From Shewanella xiamenensis (GTDB lineage: Bacteria; Pseudomonadota; Gammaproteobacteria; Enterobacterales; Shewanellaceae), in contig NZ_BMOP01000023.1 of NCBI RefSeq assembly GCF_014647135.1, positions 1,242 to 60,416 on the forward strand: DNA of 59,175 nucleotides. Reading direction: 5' to 3'. How positions within the stretch are numbered: the stretch's first letter is position 1; each line of letters opens with the position of its first letter. The notes below the pieces were generated by a model that did not search any database, was not told the origin of the DNA, and was given only the letters and a program-made list of their open reading frames with translations. This document shows positions 30,044-42,371 of this stretch, piece after piece. Both the position numbers and the translations under genes were made by a program.

Positions 30044-31467
30044 TTAGTAAGGTTTACGGATATCGACAAAATGCCCAGCAATCGCCGCTGCAGCAGCCAT
30101 CGCCGGACTCACCAAGTGCGTGCGACTACCACGGCCTTGGCGCCCTTCGAAGTTACGGTTGCTAGTCGAGGCGCAGCGATCACCCGCTTCTAATCTGTCA
30201 TCGTTCATCGCTAAACACATAGAGCAGCCCGGTAAACGCCATTCGAATCCGGCATCAATAAAGATTTTATCTAACCCTTCGGCCTCGGCCTGCGCCTTCA
30301 CTTGGCCAGAGCCAGGTACTACGATTGCCGTAACGCCCGCAGCCACTTTGCGCCCTTGCGCCTGTTTCGCCGCGCTGCGTAAATCTTCAATCCGCGAGTT
30401 AGTGCAAGATCCGATAAAGACCTTATTGATCGCCACAGCTGTCATTGGCGTACCAGCAGTTAAGCCGATATAGTCCAGTGCTTTTTCCATGCTAGCGCGA
30501 ATTGTTGGATTCACCTCATCGGCAGGATTAGGCACTGGCGCATCGATAGCAACGACTTGTCCAGGGTTAGTACCCCACGTGAGCTGCGGCGCGATATCGG
30601 CAGCATCCAACACCACGGTGGCATCAAACTCAGCGCCAACATCGGTTTTCAGTGTTTTCCATTCAGCGACGGCTTGCGCCCAATCTTCGCCCTTGGGTGC
30701 AAATTCACGCCCTTCTAAGTAATCGAAGGTAGTTTGATCCGGCGCAACCATGCCCGCCTTAGCGCCCATTTCAATCGCCATATTGCAGACTGTCATGCGC
30801 CCTTCCATCGATAAGGCTTCAATGGCATCACCACAAAACTCAACCACATAGCCAGTGCCGCCATCCATACCTATCTTACCGATAATCGCCAGTACGATAT
30901 CTTTGGCGGTCACGCCATCGGTGACCTGACCACGGACTTCGATTTTCATGGTCTTGGCTTTTAATTGGCGCAGAGTCTGGGTCGCCAACACATGCTCCAC
31001 CTCGGAAGTGCCGATACCGAAGGCCAAGGCGCCAAAGGCGCCGTGGGTCGCGGTGTGAGAATCACCACAGACGATCACAGTGCCGGGTAAGGTAATCCCA
31101 AGCTCAGGCCCCATAACATGTACAATCCCTTGATTCGGATGGTGAATATCATATAAGCGTACGCCGAAGTCTTTACAGTTTTGCGCCAAGGTCTCGACCT
31201 GAGTGCGCGCCATCGGACTTAAAGCATCTAGACTAGCGCTGCGGGTCGAGGTGTTGTGATCCATGGTCGCGAAAGTTTTCTCCGGGGCACGTAATTTACG
31301 CCCCGCCACTTTTAAGCCACTAAAGGCTTGAGGCGATGTCACTTCATGGACTAAGTGTCTGTCAACATAAATGATCGGTGCTTCACCCTCGGGAATTGCT
31401 ACAACGTGGGCATCCCACACCTTTTGATACAGGGTTTTCGGAGCGCTTGATATTGAAGGATTAGTCA

Positions 31468-31468
<1 letters not shown>
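30044..31468 (-). CDS. leuC: Isopropylmalate isomerase large subunit
   Basis: Aconitase-family subunit carrying a [4Fe-4S] cluster. Ligand cysteines are visible in [14 protein letters not shown] near residue 350 and in [13 protein letters not shown] near 410-415. The early HEVTSPQAF and [15 protein letters not shown] stretches are typical. Length 474 is a little above E. coli (466). Its ATG shares a base with the leuB stop (TAATG). Confidence 0.98.
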
Positions 31469-32592
<1,124 letters not shown>

Positions 32593-32613
32593 TTATGCTC
32601 GATATTACCTTGG

Positions 32614-34182
32614 CTATACGCCGCCCAGCTCTTTGTTTTTATGCATATTCTGTTTGTAATCTGCAACCTTATCGGCGCGGCATGTCAGGTTCATCACGTG
32701 CACTAATGCACGGGCAGATGCCTCAACCACGTCGGTCGCTAACCCGACACCGTGGAAATTTTGCTCATGGTAAACCGCGGTAATATCAACTTGGCCGAGC
32801 GCATTTTGTCCTACGCCCTTAGCACCCAATTTGTAGCTGATGATATCGATACGGCGGTCAGTCGCACGGGCGATAGCATTATAGGCAGCATCAACAGGGC
32901 CATTGCCTGTAGCGGCCTCAGTTTTAATCTCACCGCCGACATCAATACGTACCGTCGCCGTGGCCACGCCTTCGGTTGAGTCAGATTGCACCACTAACTG
33001 CTGTAATTGATAAAAGTTATCTTCTGCGGCTTGTGTCTCCATGAAGGCTAAGGCTTCTAAGTCATAATCGAAGACTTGGCCCTTTTTATCCGCCAATTTT
33101 AAAAACTGTTCGTACAGGGCATCCAAGTTGTAATCCTGCTCGCTGTAGCCCATTTCCTCCATGCGATGCTTAATCACATGACGGCCGGAGCGCGAGGTCA
33201 TATTCAGATTGTTACGATTCAGGCCGATGCTCTCTGGCGTCATAATTTCATAAGTGTTTTGCGCTTTTAACATGCCATCTTGGTGAATCCCCGACGAATG
33301 GGTAAAGGCATTAGCGCCAACAATCGCCTTATTCGACTGGATTGGCATATTGCACAACTGGCTGACTAAATTTGAGGTTCGGTGAATTTCCTTCGCATTG
33401 ATCCCCGTTTCAAACCCTAGCAGGTTCTTACGGGTCGCTAAGATCATGGCGATCTCTTCTAAAGAGCAGTTACCCGCACGCTCACCAATCCCATTCATGG
33501 TACATTCGATTTGGCGCGCGCCATGCTGCACAGCAGTAATCGAATTGGCGACCGACAGACCTAAGTCATCGTGGCAGTGAACCGAAATAATGGCTTGGTC
33601 GATATTCGGTACGCGATTAAACAAAGTTTGAATAATGCTGCCAAACTCGCTTGGCACTGTGTAGCCCACAGTATCTGGGATATTGATGGTGCGAGCCCCC
33701 GCGTGAATCGCCGCTTCCACCATACGGCACAAATTATCAATCGGCGTACGCCCCGCATCTTCGCATGAAAATTCAACATCATCGGTAAAACGACGGGCAT
33801 ATTTCACTGCACCGACCGCCATTTCCAACACTTGCTCGAATGAACGTTTTAATTTGCTCTCAACATGGATGGTCGAGGTGGAGATAAACGTATGAATGCG
33901 GAACTGTTCAGCAACAGATAATGCTTGAGCGGCGGCATCAATATCTTTTTCCAAGGCGCGGGATAATGCGCACACTCGGCTATTTTTAATGGTGCGAGCA
34001 ATGGTTTGCACCGACTCAAAATCACCGGGGGAAGATACGGGAAACCCGACTTCCATCACATCGACACCGAGACGTTCCAACGCCATGGCGATCTGTAACT
34101 TTTCTTTGACCGACAAGCTTGCCGCTAACGCCTGCTCGCCATCACGTAACGTGGTATCAAATATAATGACTCTGTTAGACAT
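32614..34182 (-). CDS. leuA: 2-isopropylmalate synthase
   Basis: First committed leucine enzyme, joining acetyl-CoA and 2-oxoisovalerate. The 522 residues (E. coli 523) start [20 protein letters not shown], with the metal and substrate site [24 protein letters not shown] and the C-terminal regulatory domain for leucine feedback (about 390-520) are present. ATG 34182 follows GGAGAAA; the frame extends 10 codons further upstream but lacks support. A leader peptide and attenuator lie just ahead. Confidence 0.98.
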   Translation of the reverse strand: MSNRVIIFDTTLRDGEQALAASLSVKEKLQIAMALERLGVDVMEVGFPVSSPGDFESVQTIARTIKNSRVCALSRALEKDIDAAAQALSVAEQFRIHTFISTSTIHVESKLKRSFEQVLEMAVGAVKYARRFTDDVEFSCEDAGRTPIDNLCRMVEAAIHAGARTINIPDTVGYTVPSEFGSIIQTLFNRVPNIDQAIISVHCHDDLGLSVANSITAVQHGARQIECTMNGIGERAGNCSLEEIAMILATRKNLLGFETGINAKEIHRTSNLVSQLCNMPIQSNKAIVGANAFTHSSGIHQDGMLKAQNTYEIMTPESIGLNRNNLNMTSRSGRHVIKHRMEEMGYSEQDYNLDALYEQFLKLADKKGQVFDYDLEALAFMETQAAEDNFYQLQQLVVQSDSTEGVATATVRIDVGGEIKTEAATGNGPVDAAYNAIARATDRRIDIISYKLGAKGVGQNALGQVDITAVYHEQNFHGVGLATDVVEASARALVHVMNLTCRADKVADYKQNMHKNKELGGV

Positions 34183-34239
34183 CGGGTTTCTCCATGGAAC
34201 GTCACCGTTCATTATTTAACTTTTGCTGTATTCAGATAC

Positions 34240-34266
34240 AAAAAACCCCGCAACATCGGTGCGGGG
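34240..34266 (-). terminator. leu operon attenuator
   Basis: On the minus strand CCCCGCA and TGCGGGG form a short GC-rich stem followed by TTTTTT, 58 bp before leuA. It lies 38 bp after the leader peptide stop, the right place for an attenuation terminator. An upstream alternative stem pairs GACCTCC within the leader Leu codons with GGAGGTC at its end. Confidence 0.85.
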
Positions 34267-34303
34267 TTTATGAGTGTTTTGCCTATCTATCGAGCGAGCA
34301 ACA

Positions 34304-34375
34304 CTAAGACCTCCGCGTTTGTGGCGCGAGAGAGAGAAGGAGGAGGAGGTCGAGTTTGCTGCTAATTCTATTCAT
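34304..34375 (-). CDS. leuL: leu operon leader peptide
   Basis: A 23-codon frame encodes MNRISSKLDLLLLLSLAPQ and ends TRRS. It has five Leu codons in a row (residues 10-14) plus two more at 8 and 16. Ribosomes short of charged tRNA-Leu would stall there, freeing an antiterminator. A TAA immediately precedes the ATG in frame, which fixes the start; no clear Shine-Dalgarno is visible. Expression of leuABCD is therefore probably set by transcription attenuation as in E. coli, though the peptide differs. Confidence 0.85.
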   Translation of the reverse strand: MNRISSKLDLLLLLSLAPQTRRS

Positions 34376-34420
34376 TTAAATTAAATATTTATTCTGTTGA
34401 TTGAATATTGCTTTGGTTAA

Positions 34421-34449
34421 TATTTAACTTGCTTGGCTAAATGTGTCAA
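34421..34449 (-). promoter_or_regulatory. leu operon promoter
   Basis: Minus-strand TTGACA (34444-34449), a 17-bp spacer and TAAATA (34421-34426) lie about 50 bp before the leader peptide. The remainder up to 34680 is AT-rich and should also hold the divergent promoter for the TPR gene. Confidence 0.7.
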
Positions 34450-34680
34450 CCCCAATTTTTTTCATGTTCCTTAATATATCTGCTGCAAAATGGCAGAAAC
34501 AGATATGTTTGTCTCAAGGTTGTATTGTTAATCCCTTGCAATACAAGATAAATAAATTAAATGCTGCACCTCAAACTTTTAACAAAAAAATCATTTTTTA
34601 TGCAAAAATAACCTGAGACACGTTATAATCCTCGCCCGAAGTTACGGATACTAGAATAAATGCACGGTATGGAGCAAAAA

Positions 34681-36468
34681 ATGGATTTTCGCGTCTTAGC
34701 GCTGAGCCTATTATTGTGGCTTGTGCCATTATGGGCTTGCGCTAATGAGCAGTTAGATAAATTGACATGGGAAGTTTATCAGTATCCAACCAAGGCTTTG
34801 GCACAAATTACCGCATTAGAAAAACTGCAATCCACTCAATCCACTGATAATAAAAACGATATCGATAGGCTCCGCCTCAGTATATTGAAGTGTCAAAACC
34901 TGTTACAACTCGGTGAAAATGAAGCGGCGATTAATCTTGCGCAAATGGGTGAAGCCCATGCTAAACTGCTTAAGTTAGATCAAGCACGCCCCTATTTTTT
35001 GAATTGTCAGGCCGATGCCTATCTAAATTACGACAATATTAAAGATGCATTACCCATACTGGACTCCGCAATCACTCTTGCTAGGCGCTACCAGCAGCCC
35101 CAAGCCCTGATCGATGCACTCCGCTTGAGGGGGCAACTGGATACCAATACGGATAATTTTTCCTCCGCGATTGAAGATTTACGCATCGCTATTGATATCT
35201 ATCCCGATATCCATACTCAAACGCAAAATTGGGTCTGGCCGCCAGAGGGATATGTCTATGCTGCGATGGGGAATTTACTCTATGCCACCGAAGATTTACC
35301 CCAAGCCATGTATTACGCCAAGCTTGCGCTAAAAAGCGCTGATGCCCAAGGAAAAGTCCGGCATATATTACTGCGAAATGCCGCGCGGATTGCACTAGAT
35401 AATGGTGAGCGTGAATATAGTGATCAACTAGAAAAACAAGCCAAAACTTTACTACCAGAAATAGGCTCCCCACTTGAACTCGCCTACAGCTATGCCATTC
35501 TGGCTTCAATTTCCCTTGATAAAGGCAAAATTGATACAGCCGAAGAGTATATCTCCATTGCAATGAACACTTTTAAGCAGCAAAAGCAACAGGTTGCCAT
35601 GATGCGTTCGACTCGTTTACTCGCTCAAGTACGATTTGCGCAACATAGGGATGAAGCAGCGCTAACACTCATGCGCTCTGCCATTGAACAAGGCGAAACG
35701 CTTAAGCAATATACTGATCTTAAATGGTTTTATGGTATATTGAGTGATTATTACCACACTCAAGATAACTACAAACTCGCCTACGAATTTTTACAAAAGC
35801 GCTTCGATGCCGCAGAACTGGCTAACGAATCAATAAACAACATGCGAATTTTGCAGTTTAAAGCCAGATTAAATCAGCAGGGATTACAGCAACTCAGCGC
35901 AGATGATCCACAGAGCAATCCCACCTTACTGGATGAGCTGAATGTAGATTGGGCCTTTAGTACCTTGTTTTTAGTGAGCATGACACTCTTAGGTGGCGCC
36001 ATTTGGTACTTTATTGATAAGCAAAATAAACACGCCCCATCACCTGACACCAAATCCAAGCGCCTTGCACCTATTCAGCAGCTTGAGCTCACCCTGCATA
36101 GTGCCAAACAGGGCGCTTATCCACTGACATTATTACTTTTTAATGCTAGCCAAATTCGCCAAGTCGATCTGCCAACCTTGATCGATAAATTACAAGATAA
36201 ACTCCGTGAGCAAGACATACTATTACGGTATTCGATGGATGAAATTGTGATAGTGCTACCTTACACTTCCGCCCGCGGCGCACAACGAGTCGTCAACCAA
36301 TTAACGCCCACAATTCAAACATCACAAGGATCAAGCAAGGTCAATATCGGGATTGCAGTGATGCAACAGTTTGATACGTTGGATTCTTTAGTGAAACGTG
36401 CCAATATCAATCAACTCAGCAAACTCAAGGTGACCGATACACAAAACGACTACTCCCCCGCTAAATAA
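34681..36468 (+). CDS. Exported TPR protein with membrane anchor and degenerate GGDEF domain
   Basis: Not a known named gene. ATG 34681 is chosen because GGAG lies 6 bp ahead; it gives 595 residues with a signal peptide cleaved after WACA. A helical tetratricopeptide-like region (about 25-415) should be periplasmic. One membrane helix follows near 424-440 ([18 protein letters not shown]). The cytoplasmic tail (about 455-590) has the shape of a GGDEF domain, but the active-site motif reads [12 protein letters not shown] instead of RYGGDEF, so c-di-GMP synthesis is unlikely. It may sense or bind nucleotide, or act as a scaffold. The 3' end overlaps the convergent recQ stop by 19 bp. Confidence 0.8.
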   Translation: MDFRVLALSLLLWLVPLWACANEQLDKLTWEVYQYPTKALAQITALEKLQSTQSTDNKNDIDRLRLSILKCQNLLQLGENEAAINLAQMGEAHAKLLKLDQARPYFLNCQADAYLNYDNIKDALPILDSAITLARRYQQPQALIDALRLRGQLDTNTDNFSSAIEDLRIAIDIYPDIHTQTQNWVWPPEGYVYAAMGNLLYATEDLPQAMYYAKLALKSADAQGKVRHILLRNAARIALDNGEREYSDQLEKQAKTLLPEIGSPLELAYSYAILASISLDKGKIDTAEEYISIAMNTFKQQKQQVAMMRSTRLLAQVRFAQHRDEAALTLMRSAIEQGETLKQYTDLKWFYGILSDYYHTQDNYKLAYEFLQKRFDAAELANESINNMRILQFKARLNQQGLQQLSADDPQSNPTLLDELNVDWAFSTLFLVSMTLLGGAIWYFIDKQNKHAPSPDTKSKRLAPIQQLELTLHSAKQGAYPLTLLLFNASQIRQVDLPTLIDKLQDKLREQDILLRYSMDEIVIVLPYTSARGAQRVVNQLTPTIQTSQGSSKVNIGIAVMQQFDTLDSLVKRANINQLSKLKVTDTQNDYSPAK

Positions 36469-38273
36469 GCGGCTATTTCGTCGAGGAACTCACCGCCAAA
36501 TCGACTGAGTTTACGTTCCCCCACGCCATTAACTGCCAGCATTTCCCCAGGGCTTGTCGGCATCATAGCCGCCATTTCCGCTAAAGTAGCATCGTTAAAC
36601 ACCAGATAAGGCGGCACATCCTGCTCTTCGGCAATGGTGCGGCGCAGTGTTTTAAGGCGGGCAAATAACTTGCGATCATAGTTAAGCGGCACTCTCGACT
36701 GTGTCGTTTTACGCTTTATGCTGGTGAGTTGGATACGCGGCTCAGCCAACATCAACGCCACCTCTCCCTTCAATATTGGCCTTGCAGAGGGATTTAAGGT
36801 GATGGATGAGCCACGAGTAATATCTTGACTCGCTAAGCCCAAATGGATCAGTTGGCGAATAACGCTCAGCCAATATTCATGGCTCTTATCTTTACCAATT
36901 CCCCAAGTGCTGAGCTTATCGTGGCCACGATCAACAATCGCTGCGCCCTTAGAACCTCGCAAGACTTCGATTAAGTGATTAATACCAAAGCGTTGTCCGA
37001 GTCGATAAATACAAGAAAGCACCTTCTGCGCATCTTCGGTGCCGTTATAACGCTTAGGCGGGTCAAGACAAATATCACAGTTACCACAGGGTTCTAATGC
37101 GCTTTCATCGAAGTAATGCAACAGCACTTGGCGCCGACAGGTTTGCGCCTCGGCAAAGGCGGCCATGGTATTGAGTTTATGGAAATCTACCTGCTGCTGC
37201 GGCCCTGGCTCCGATTGCTCGATAAGATGGCGCACTCGCCCAATATCGGCAGGATCGAACAACATAAAGGCTTCGGCCTCGAGTCCATCACGGCCCGCTC
37301 GGCCAGTTTCTTGATAATAGGCTTCGATACTCTTCGGGATATCGTAATGCACCACAAAGCGCACGTTGGATTTGTTAATCCCCATACCAAAGGCGACGGT
37401 CGCAACGACAATATCTATTTGATCTTTAAGGAAGCTATCCTGCACTTCGCCGCGCTCTTCTGCCGTCATGCCCGCATGGTAAGCCTTAGCATGAAACCCT
37501 TGCAGGGTGAGCCTTTCTGCCACCTCATCCACGCGGCGTCGACTGCTACAGTAGACTATGCCGCTACTGCCATTTTGTTGCAGTAAAAACTGTCGTAATT
37601 GATTCGCGGCATTGAGCTTTTCGGCAACCGTATAGCGAATATTGGGCCGATCGAAACTCGATAGTAATTTAAAGGGATTAATCCCTAGGCGCTCGCAAAT
37701 ATTTTGTCGCGTCGCCTGATCCGCGGTGGCGGTGAGCGCCATCATTGGCACATGGGGAAAAAGCTGCTTTAACTGCCCAAGGGCGGCATATTCGGGTCTA
37801 AAATCATGCCCCCACTGGCTGATGCAGTGCGCCTCGTCAATAGCAAACATCGACAGCGGCAAGGAGCGCATGCGCTCGATAAAATCAGCCGTCAGCAACC
37901 GCTCAGGGGACACATACAGCAGTTTTAGCTCGCCTCGATGCAACTGCCTAAGCACCTCTACACTCTGCTCCCGCGGCTGCGATGAGTTTAAATAGGCGGC
38001 ATTGACCCCCGTCTGCAACAGGCTGTCGACCTGATCTTTCATCAATGAAATCAGCGGTGATACCACGATAGTGATGCCAGGCATCAGCAGTGCGGGCAAC
38101 TGGTAACACAGACTCTTACCGCCGCCAGTGGGCATGATCACCAGGCAGTCCTCACCACTGCATACACGTTCGATAACCTCGCGCTGACCGTCCCTAAAGT
38201 CACGGTAACCAAACACCTGCGCCAGGCGTTGAGACAGCGGATCATCATGTATGTCGAGTAACTGAGTTTCCAT
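36450..38273 (-). CDS. recQ: ATP-dependent DNA helicase RecQ
   Basis: 3'-5' helicase for recombination and fork repair. The 607 residues contain the Walker A loop [16 protein letters not shown] near 50, the DEAH box [16 protein letters not shown] near 145, and [13 protein letters not shown]. The zinc-binding cysteines lie in [10 protein letters not shown] and [11 protein letters not shown] around 380-400. A C-terminal HRDC domain (about 525-600) completes the E. coli-type architecture. The neighbouring yigI and rarD are the same as near E. coli recQ. Confidence 0.98.
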   Translation of the reverse strand: METQLLDIHDDPLSQRLAQVFGYRDFRDGQREVIERVCSGEDCLVIMPTGGGKSLCYQLPALLMPGITIVVSPLISLMKDQVDSLLQTGVNAAYLNSSQPREQSVEVLRQLHRGELKLLYVSPERLLTADFIERMRSLPLSMFAIDEAHCISQWGHDFRPEYAALGQLKQLFPHVPMMALTATADQATRQNICERLGINPFKLLSSFDRPNIRYTVAEKLNAANQLRQFLLQQNGSSGIVYCSSRRRVDEVAERLTLQGFHAKAYHAGMTAEERGEVQDSFLKDQIDIVVATVAFGMGINKSNVRFVVHYDIPKSIEAYYQETGRAGRDGLEAEAFMLFDPADIGRVRHLIEQSEPGPQQQVDFHKLNTMAAFAEAQTCRRQVLLHYFDESALEPCGNCDICLDPPKRYNGTEDAQKVLSCIYRLGQRFGINHLIEVLRGSKGAAIVDRGHDKLSTWGIGKDKSHEYWLSVIRQLIHLGLASQDITRGSSITLNPSARPILKGEVALMLAEPRIQLTSIKRKTTQSRVPLNYDRKLFARLKTLRRTIAEEQDVPPYLVFNDATLAEMAAMMPTSPGEMLAVNGVGERKLSRFGGEFLDEIAAYLAGE

Positions 38274-38548
38274 GGATCTTCTAGCTAAAAAGTAAGGGCG
38301 CCTATTCTAAAGGACAGAATCGCTCCTGTCTTGCGCCATCTTGCCCAAACTGGCCCACGCCAACAACTAGAGGATAGGCTTAGCCTACTTCCACGGCTCA
38401 TCACAACACCTAAGACAATTTGCCCGCACAAAGGCTTAAGTTGCATTAGGCATAGGCTTGGCTGTAGATTAATTGCTCTAAGTCGAACGCCATTGCGTGT
38501 GCTTCGACCCTATTCTAAGAAGCCCTACAGCCTACAAGGACGAACAGC

Positions 38549-39013
38549 ATGACAACCCCAATTCAAGCCGAAGTACTCAAACGTGTTGCCGAAGTGTTTG
38601 ACCAGCACGTACCGTTTCATAATTTATTGGGTCTAGATATCAAGCGATACGACATAGATGGCGTTGAAGTGGTGATCAATATGAAGCCAGAGCTCATTGG
38701 CAATATTCATCAACAAATTCTCCACGGTGGTGTCACCGCCACAGTGCTTGATGTCGTAGGAGGGCTCACCGCCTTTGCAGGACTGGTCGCTAGCCGTGAT
38801 GATTGGACGGTTGAAGAGTTACAACAACGACTGCAAACCTTAGGCACTATTGATATGCGTGTCGATTACCTGCGCCCCGGGCGTGGACAGATTTTCACTG
38901 GCACCGGCAGTGTGATCCGAGCTGGCAATCGCGTCTCGGTCTGCCGAATGGAGTTACACAATGAGCAAGGAACCCATATCGCCTTCGGCACTGGCACTTA
39001 TATGGTGGGATAG
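38549..39013 (+). CDS. yigI: YigI-type hotdog-fold thioesterase
   Basis: A 154-residue single hotdog domain of the acyl-CoA thioesterase type. PELIGNIHQQILHGGVTATVLDVVGG carries the conserved catalytic-helix region and DMRVDYLRPGRG is the matching second strand. In E. coli yigI also neighbours rarD and recQ, which supports the name. Its natural acyl-CoA substrate cannot be told here. AAGGA precedes the ATG. The gap 38274-38548 to recQ holds only promoters. Confidence 0.9.
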   Translation: MTTPIQAEVLKRVAEVFDQHVPFHNLLGLDIKRYDIDGVEVVINMKPELIGNIHQQILHGGVTATVLDVVGGLTAFAGLVASRDDWTVEELQQRLQTLGTIDMRVDYLRPGRGQIFTGTGSVIRAGNRVSVCRMELHNEQGTHIAFGTGTYMVG

Positions 39014-39229
39014 TCCGTTGTCACCCATCGTTTTTTCAAGATTTCTTTACCGCATTCAACATCAATAAACCAAAGGGAAACACCTTGATTATTCAGCTGT
39101 TTCCCTCTTATTCATTTCGAGCACTCGTCATCAGAGACATCCTGTAACGAAAAAGGCGGCTGTACACACCTTGAGTCAATTCCCATAGCCTCCTACAATC
39201 GCCGTCCTGTTGTCCTTCGAAGATGTCTC

Positions 39230-40117
39230 ATGCCTGATACCGAATACCGCAAAGGGATCCTACTTGCCGTCAGTGCTTACTGTATGTGGGGATTTGCGCC
39301 CTTATATTTCAAACTACTCCACCATGTTTCGGCGACCGAAATTTTACTGCATCGGGTGATCTGGTCATTTGTATTTATGGTGATCATCATGCTGTTTATC
39401 GGTGGCTTTGGAAAACTGCGCCAGCTGTTTAAACAGCCAAAACAGCTACTCGTGCTCACCATCACCTCCCTATTAATTGCAGCCAACTGGTTGATTTTTA
39501 TCTGGGCAGTGAATAACGATCATATGCTCGATGCCAGCTTGGGTTACTTTATTAATCCCCTACTGAATGTGCTGCTCGGCATGCTGTTTTTAGGGGAAAG
39601 ATTACGTAAGTTGCAATGGTTTGCCGTCGCGCTGGCGAGTACTGGCGTGCTGATCCAATTAGTCTCATTCGGCTCAATCCCTATTGTCTCCCTCGCCTTA
39701 GCGGGCACCTTCGGGGTATATGCTCTGCTACGTAAAAAGGTCAATGTGGATGCTAAATCGGGTCTGCTAGTCGAAACCGCCATCCTACTACCGGTCGCAT
39801 TGGTTTATCTGGTCGCAACCTTAGATAGCGCCACGGCGAATATGCTCACCAACGATTGGCACCTTAATTTATTGTTGATAGCAGCCGGGATTGTTACCAC
39901 GATTCCACTATTGTGTTTTGCCGGTGCAGCGGTACGTATTCCATTGTCTATGCTCGGCTTTTTCCAATATATCGGCCCGAGTATTATGTTTATCCTCGCG
40001 GTAACCTTATTCAATGAACCCTTCGATGCCGAGAAGAGCATCACCTTTGGTTTTATCTGGAGCGCCCTGCTGGTGTTCACCTTCGATATGGCCTATAAAC
40101 GCAAAACGGCGCGATAA
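39230..40117 (+). CDS. rarD: EamA-family transporter RarD
   Basis: Ten-helix inner-membrane protein of the drug/metabolite transporter superfamily. The 295 residues start MPDTEYRKGILLAVSAYCMWGFAPLYFKLL, typical of RarD, and the second EamA repeat starts near 150. RarD was named from chloramphenicol sensitivity work; its substrate is not settled. Its stop codon sits inside a 23-bp palindrome (ACGGCGCGATA centre, 40106-40128). Confidence 0.93.
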   Translation: MPDTEYRKGILLAVSAYCMWGFAPLYFKLLHHVSATEILLHRVIWSFVFMVIIMLFIGGFGKLRQLFKQPKQLLVLTITSLLIAANWLIFIWAVNNDHMLDASLGYFINPLLNVLLGMLFLGERLRKLQWFAVALASTGVLIQLVSFGSIPIVSLALAGTFGVYALLRKKVNVDAKSGLLVETAILLPVALVYLVATLDSATANMLTNDWHLNLLLIAAGIVTTIPLLCFAGAAVRIPLSMLGFFQYIGPSIMFILAVTLFNEPFDAEKSITFGFIWSALLVFTFDMAYKRKTAR

Positions 40118-40139
40118 TATCGCGCCGTAGCCAATGGTT

Positions 40140-40179
40140 ACAAAAGTAGTGGTAAGTGTACTGGACCTGCTACTTTTGT
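40140..40179. repeat. Inverted repeat between rarD and the PH-like gene
   Basis: ACAAAAGTAG (40140-40149) and CTACTTTTGT (40170-40179) form a long-loop hairpin that overlaps the stop of the minus-strand gene. Together with the GC-rich palindrome at 40106-40128 it may end transcription from both sides, although neither has a clean T-run. Confidence 0.4.
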
Positions 40180-40688
40180 AGTTGGGCTAAAAATTTCTCG
40201 CCCTCGGGTACAGATAAGAGCAGATTGTAGCCTCGCGTCGTTGGCACTAACACTAGCTCGGATTTATCCGTCACTGCCACAAATGCCTTGCCCTTCCCCT
40301 TCAAATTAAACCAGCCGAGTTGAAACCCTGGCATACCGATACCATTGGTTTTAAAGCTGGGTACCAAATCCGCCTCCAGCTTCAAGTCGATAAGACGCGC
40401 CTGCTCGACCAACAGTTCGGAGCGTGCTAATTGCACTTTATAGAAGGGAATATCGAGTTTTAGCTCGGTGTCGGTTAGCGCGATTTCAGCATTATGGGAT
40501 TGATAAAACACCCAAGAAAATCCGCCAATCATTACTAACAAGATGCCTAAGCTCGCCGATTTAGCCACTTTCGGCATAGGTTTAACCCACAACATCCACA
40601 GTACGCCAGCTAAACCTAACAGCAAGATAATAAAGCTTAAAATTGAAGTTTGAGTCAGAGGCGCGAGGGAGAAAAACTGAGTCACCAT
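40170..40688 (-). CDS. Two-helix membrane protein with PH-like domain
   Basis: Not recognised by name. The 172 residues hold two N-terminal membrane helices (about 15-35 and 46-63) and a soluble part from about 68, with a beta-rich pattern (IALTDTELKLDIPFYKVQLAR, KAFVAVTDKSELVLVPTT) like bacterial PH-type domains. The C-terminal domain would face the cytoplasm or periplasm depending on topology. It stands between argA and rarD without operon partners. The PH-like label rests on pattern only. Confidence 0.75.
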   Translation of the reverse strand: MVTQFFSLAPLTQTSILSFIILLLGLAGVLWMLWVKPMPKVAKSASLGILLVMIGGFSWVFYQSHNAEIALTDTELKLDIPFYKVQLARSELLVEQARLIDLKLEADLVPSFKTNGIGMPGFQLGWFNLKGKGKAFVAVTDKSELVLVPTTRGYNLLLSVPEGEKFLAQLQK

Positions 40689-40746
40689 GGTGGGCAGTCC
40701 TTAAGGAAGAAAAGCTTAATCTGCCAACAAAGACATATTATGTCAA

Positions 40747-40772
40747 CAAAAATGCCAGCGCTAGGCTGGCAT
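40747..40772 (-). terminator. Terminator of argA
   Basis: ATGCCAGC (40752-40759) and GCTGGCAT (40765-40772) form an 8-bp stem, with TTTTTG after it on the minus strand, about 20 bp beyond the argA stop. Confidence 0.85.
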
Positions 40773-40791
40773 CTTATCAAGCGTAAAAAGC

Positions 40792-42111
40792 TTACAGATC
40801 AAGGGCGAGAATTTTAGAGCGGCGCTGATAGTTATACAGCTGCTTTTTCTTCTGCGGCAATGCATCCACATCTTCAATCACAAAGCCATGTTCTAAAAAC
40901 CAGTGAATGCTGCGGGTAGTCAAGGCAAACAAACGCGAATAACCACGGCTACGCGCCTGACCTATAATATTTTTCAGCAACAAACTGCCCCTATCCGCAT
41001 CACGATAATCAGGGTGCACCACAAGGCAAGCAAACTCACCGGCATTATCTTCTTCGAACGGATACAAAGCCGCACAGCCAATCACTAAGCCATCACGCTC
41101 AATCAACATAAACTGCTCGATCTCAATCTCAAGCTGCTCACGGCTTCGGCGCACTAAAATGCCTTGCTCTTCCAGAGGACGGATTAAATTGAGGATTCCA
41201 CCAATATCACTAATCGACGCGCGGCGCAGACGCTCAGCGCTCTCTGTTACGATTTGCGTACCTATGCCTTCACGGGAGAACAACTCCTGCAGCAAGGCAC
41301 CATCATCAAGATAGCTAACCAAATGACAACGGGGCACGCCATTACGGCACGCATCAATACTCGCCTTGAGGAAGGCCATCGTGCCCACACAGGCAGAACC
41401 TTGCTCAGCAAGCTTAGCCAGAATATTTTGCGCATCATTTGGCATTAATTCAGCAATCACATCGCCATTGCGATCGAGGATGCCGTTTTGCGAACTAAAG
41501 CCAATCATCTTGTCGGCCTTCAGCTTGATAGCAACCTGAGTAGCAATCTCTTCAGCCGTGAGGTTAAAGCTTTCGCCAGTGACGGATGCAGCAATCGGCC
41601 CCATCAACACGATACAGTGATTATCGAGCTGGCGCTTAAGCCCTTGGGTATCAATACGGCGCACTTTGCCGCTTAGACAAAAATCCACACCATTATCGAC
41701 GCCCAGTGGCTGAGCAATCACAAAGTTACCGCTGACTAAGTTGATTTGCGCGCCTTGCATCGGCGTATTACTTAGACTCATCGATAAACGTGCGGTGATA
41801 TCAAACTGCAATGCACCCGCGACTTGCTTAATCACTTTGAGCGAGTCCTCATCGGTGATACGTACACCTTCGTGGTAAGTGGGTTCAATCCCATTGGCCG
41901 CTAACGCGGCGTCGATTTGCGGCCTCGCGCCATACACCAATACCACTTTAATGCCTAAACTGTGCAGCAGGGCCACGTCATTTAAAATGCCGCGAAATTG
42001 ATTTTGTGCTAAAGCCTCACCACCCAACATCACCACAAAGGTTTTCCCTCTATGGGCATTAACGTAAGGGGCAGAATGACGAAATCCATCAACCAGTTCA
42101 GTGGTACGCAC
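40792..42111 (-). CDS. argA: N-acetylglutamate synthase
   Basis: First enzyme of arginine synthesis, acetylating glutamate. The N-terminal amino-acid-kinase-like domain (about 1-290) binds arginine for feedback inhibition and the C-terminal GNAT acetyltransferase domain (about 295-439) holds the acetyl-CoA site in [16 protein letters not shown]. Length 439 is close to E. coli (443). An ATG at 42129 is also in frame, but GTG 42111 has GAGGTG 10 bp ahead and gives the usual [12 protein letters not shown] start. An ArgR-like operator overlaps the promoter. A carbamate- or OrnA-type fusion is not seen. Confidence 0.96.
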   Translation of the reverse strand: MRTTELVDGFRHSAPYVNAHRGKTFVVMLGGEALAQNQFRGILNDVALLHSLGIKVVLVYGARPQIDAALAANGIEPTYHEGVRITDEDSLKVIKQVAGALQFDITARLSMSLSNTPMQGAQINLVSGNFVIAQPLGVDNGVDFCLSGKVRRIDTQGLKRQLDNHCIVLMGPIAASVTGESFNLTAEEIATQVAIKLKADKMIGFSSQNGILDRNGDVIAELMPNDAQNILAKLAEQGSACVGTMAFLKASIDACRNGVPRCHLVSYLDDGALLQELFSREGIGTQIVTESAERLRRASISDIGGILNLIRPLEEQGILVRRSREQLEIEIEQFMLIERDGLVIGCAALYPFEEDNAGEFACLVVHPDYRDADRGSLLLKNIIGQARSRGYSRLFALTTRSIHWFLEHGFVIEDVDALPQKKKQLYNYQRRSKILALDL

Positions 42112-42185
42112 GCGTTGTTTACACCTCATATTTAAGCTGGTAACCCCAAAATGGCTTACCAGGAGTGAATAACGAAAACCCGCGT

Positions 42186-42237
42186 ATAGTATTGCATTTT
42201 AATTCACCAATAAAGAATTTATTCTCATTAAAATGCA
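42186..42237 (-). promoter_or_regulatory. argA promoter with ArgR-like inverted boxes
   Basis: Minus-strand TTTATT (42209-42214), a 17-bp spacer and TACTAT (42186-42191) form a modest promoter. TGCATTTTAATTCA (42193-42206) resembles an ARG box half-site pattern (TGAAT-N4-ATTCA), and TGCATTTTAAT occurs again inverted at 42227-42237. Arginine-dependent repression is plausible. The boxes match the consensus only partly. Confidence 0.45.
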
Positions 42238-42371
42238 GTTTTAATACAATAAAGTGCTTATATTTTCAAAAAATTGCACTTTTGATAAATGATCACATTT
42301 TTTTAACCAAATATGATTTAGTCGCGCTCGCCAAATATGGGGCAGATTTATCTCATCTTGATGACGAAAAG

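Noticed and set aside
38331..38552. 73-codon plus-strand frame before yigI
   Set aside because: Its composition (many Leu, Arg, Ser) is like out-of-frame reading; it overlaps the yigI start and the ribosome-binding site.
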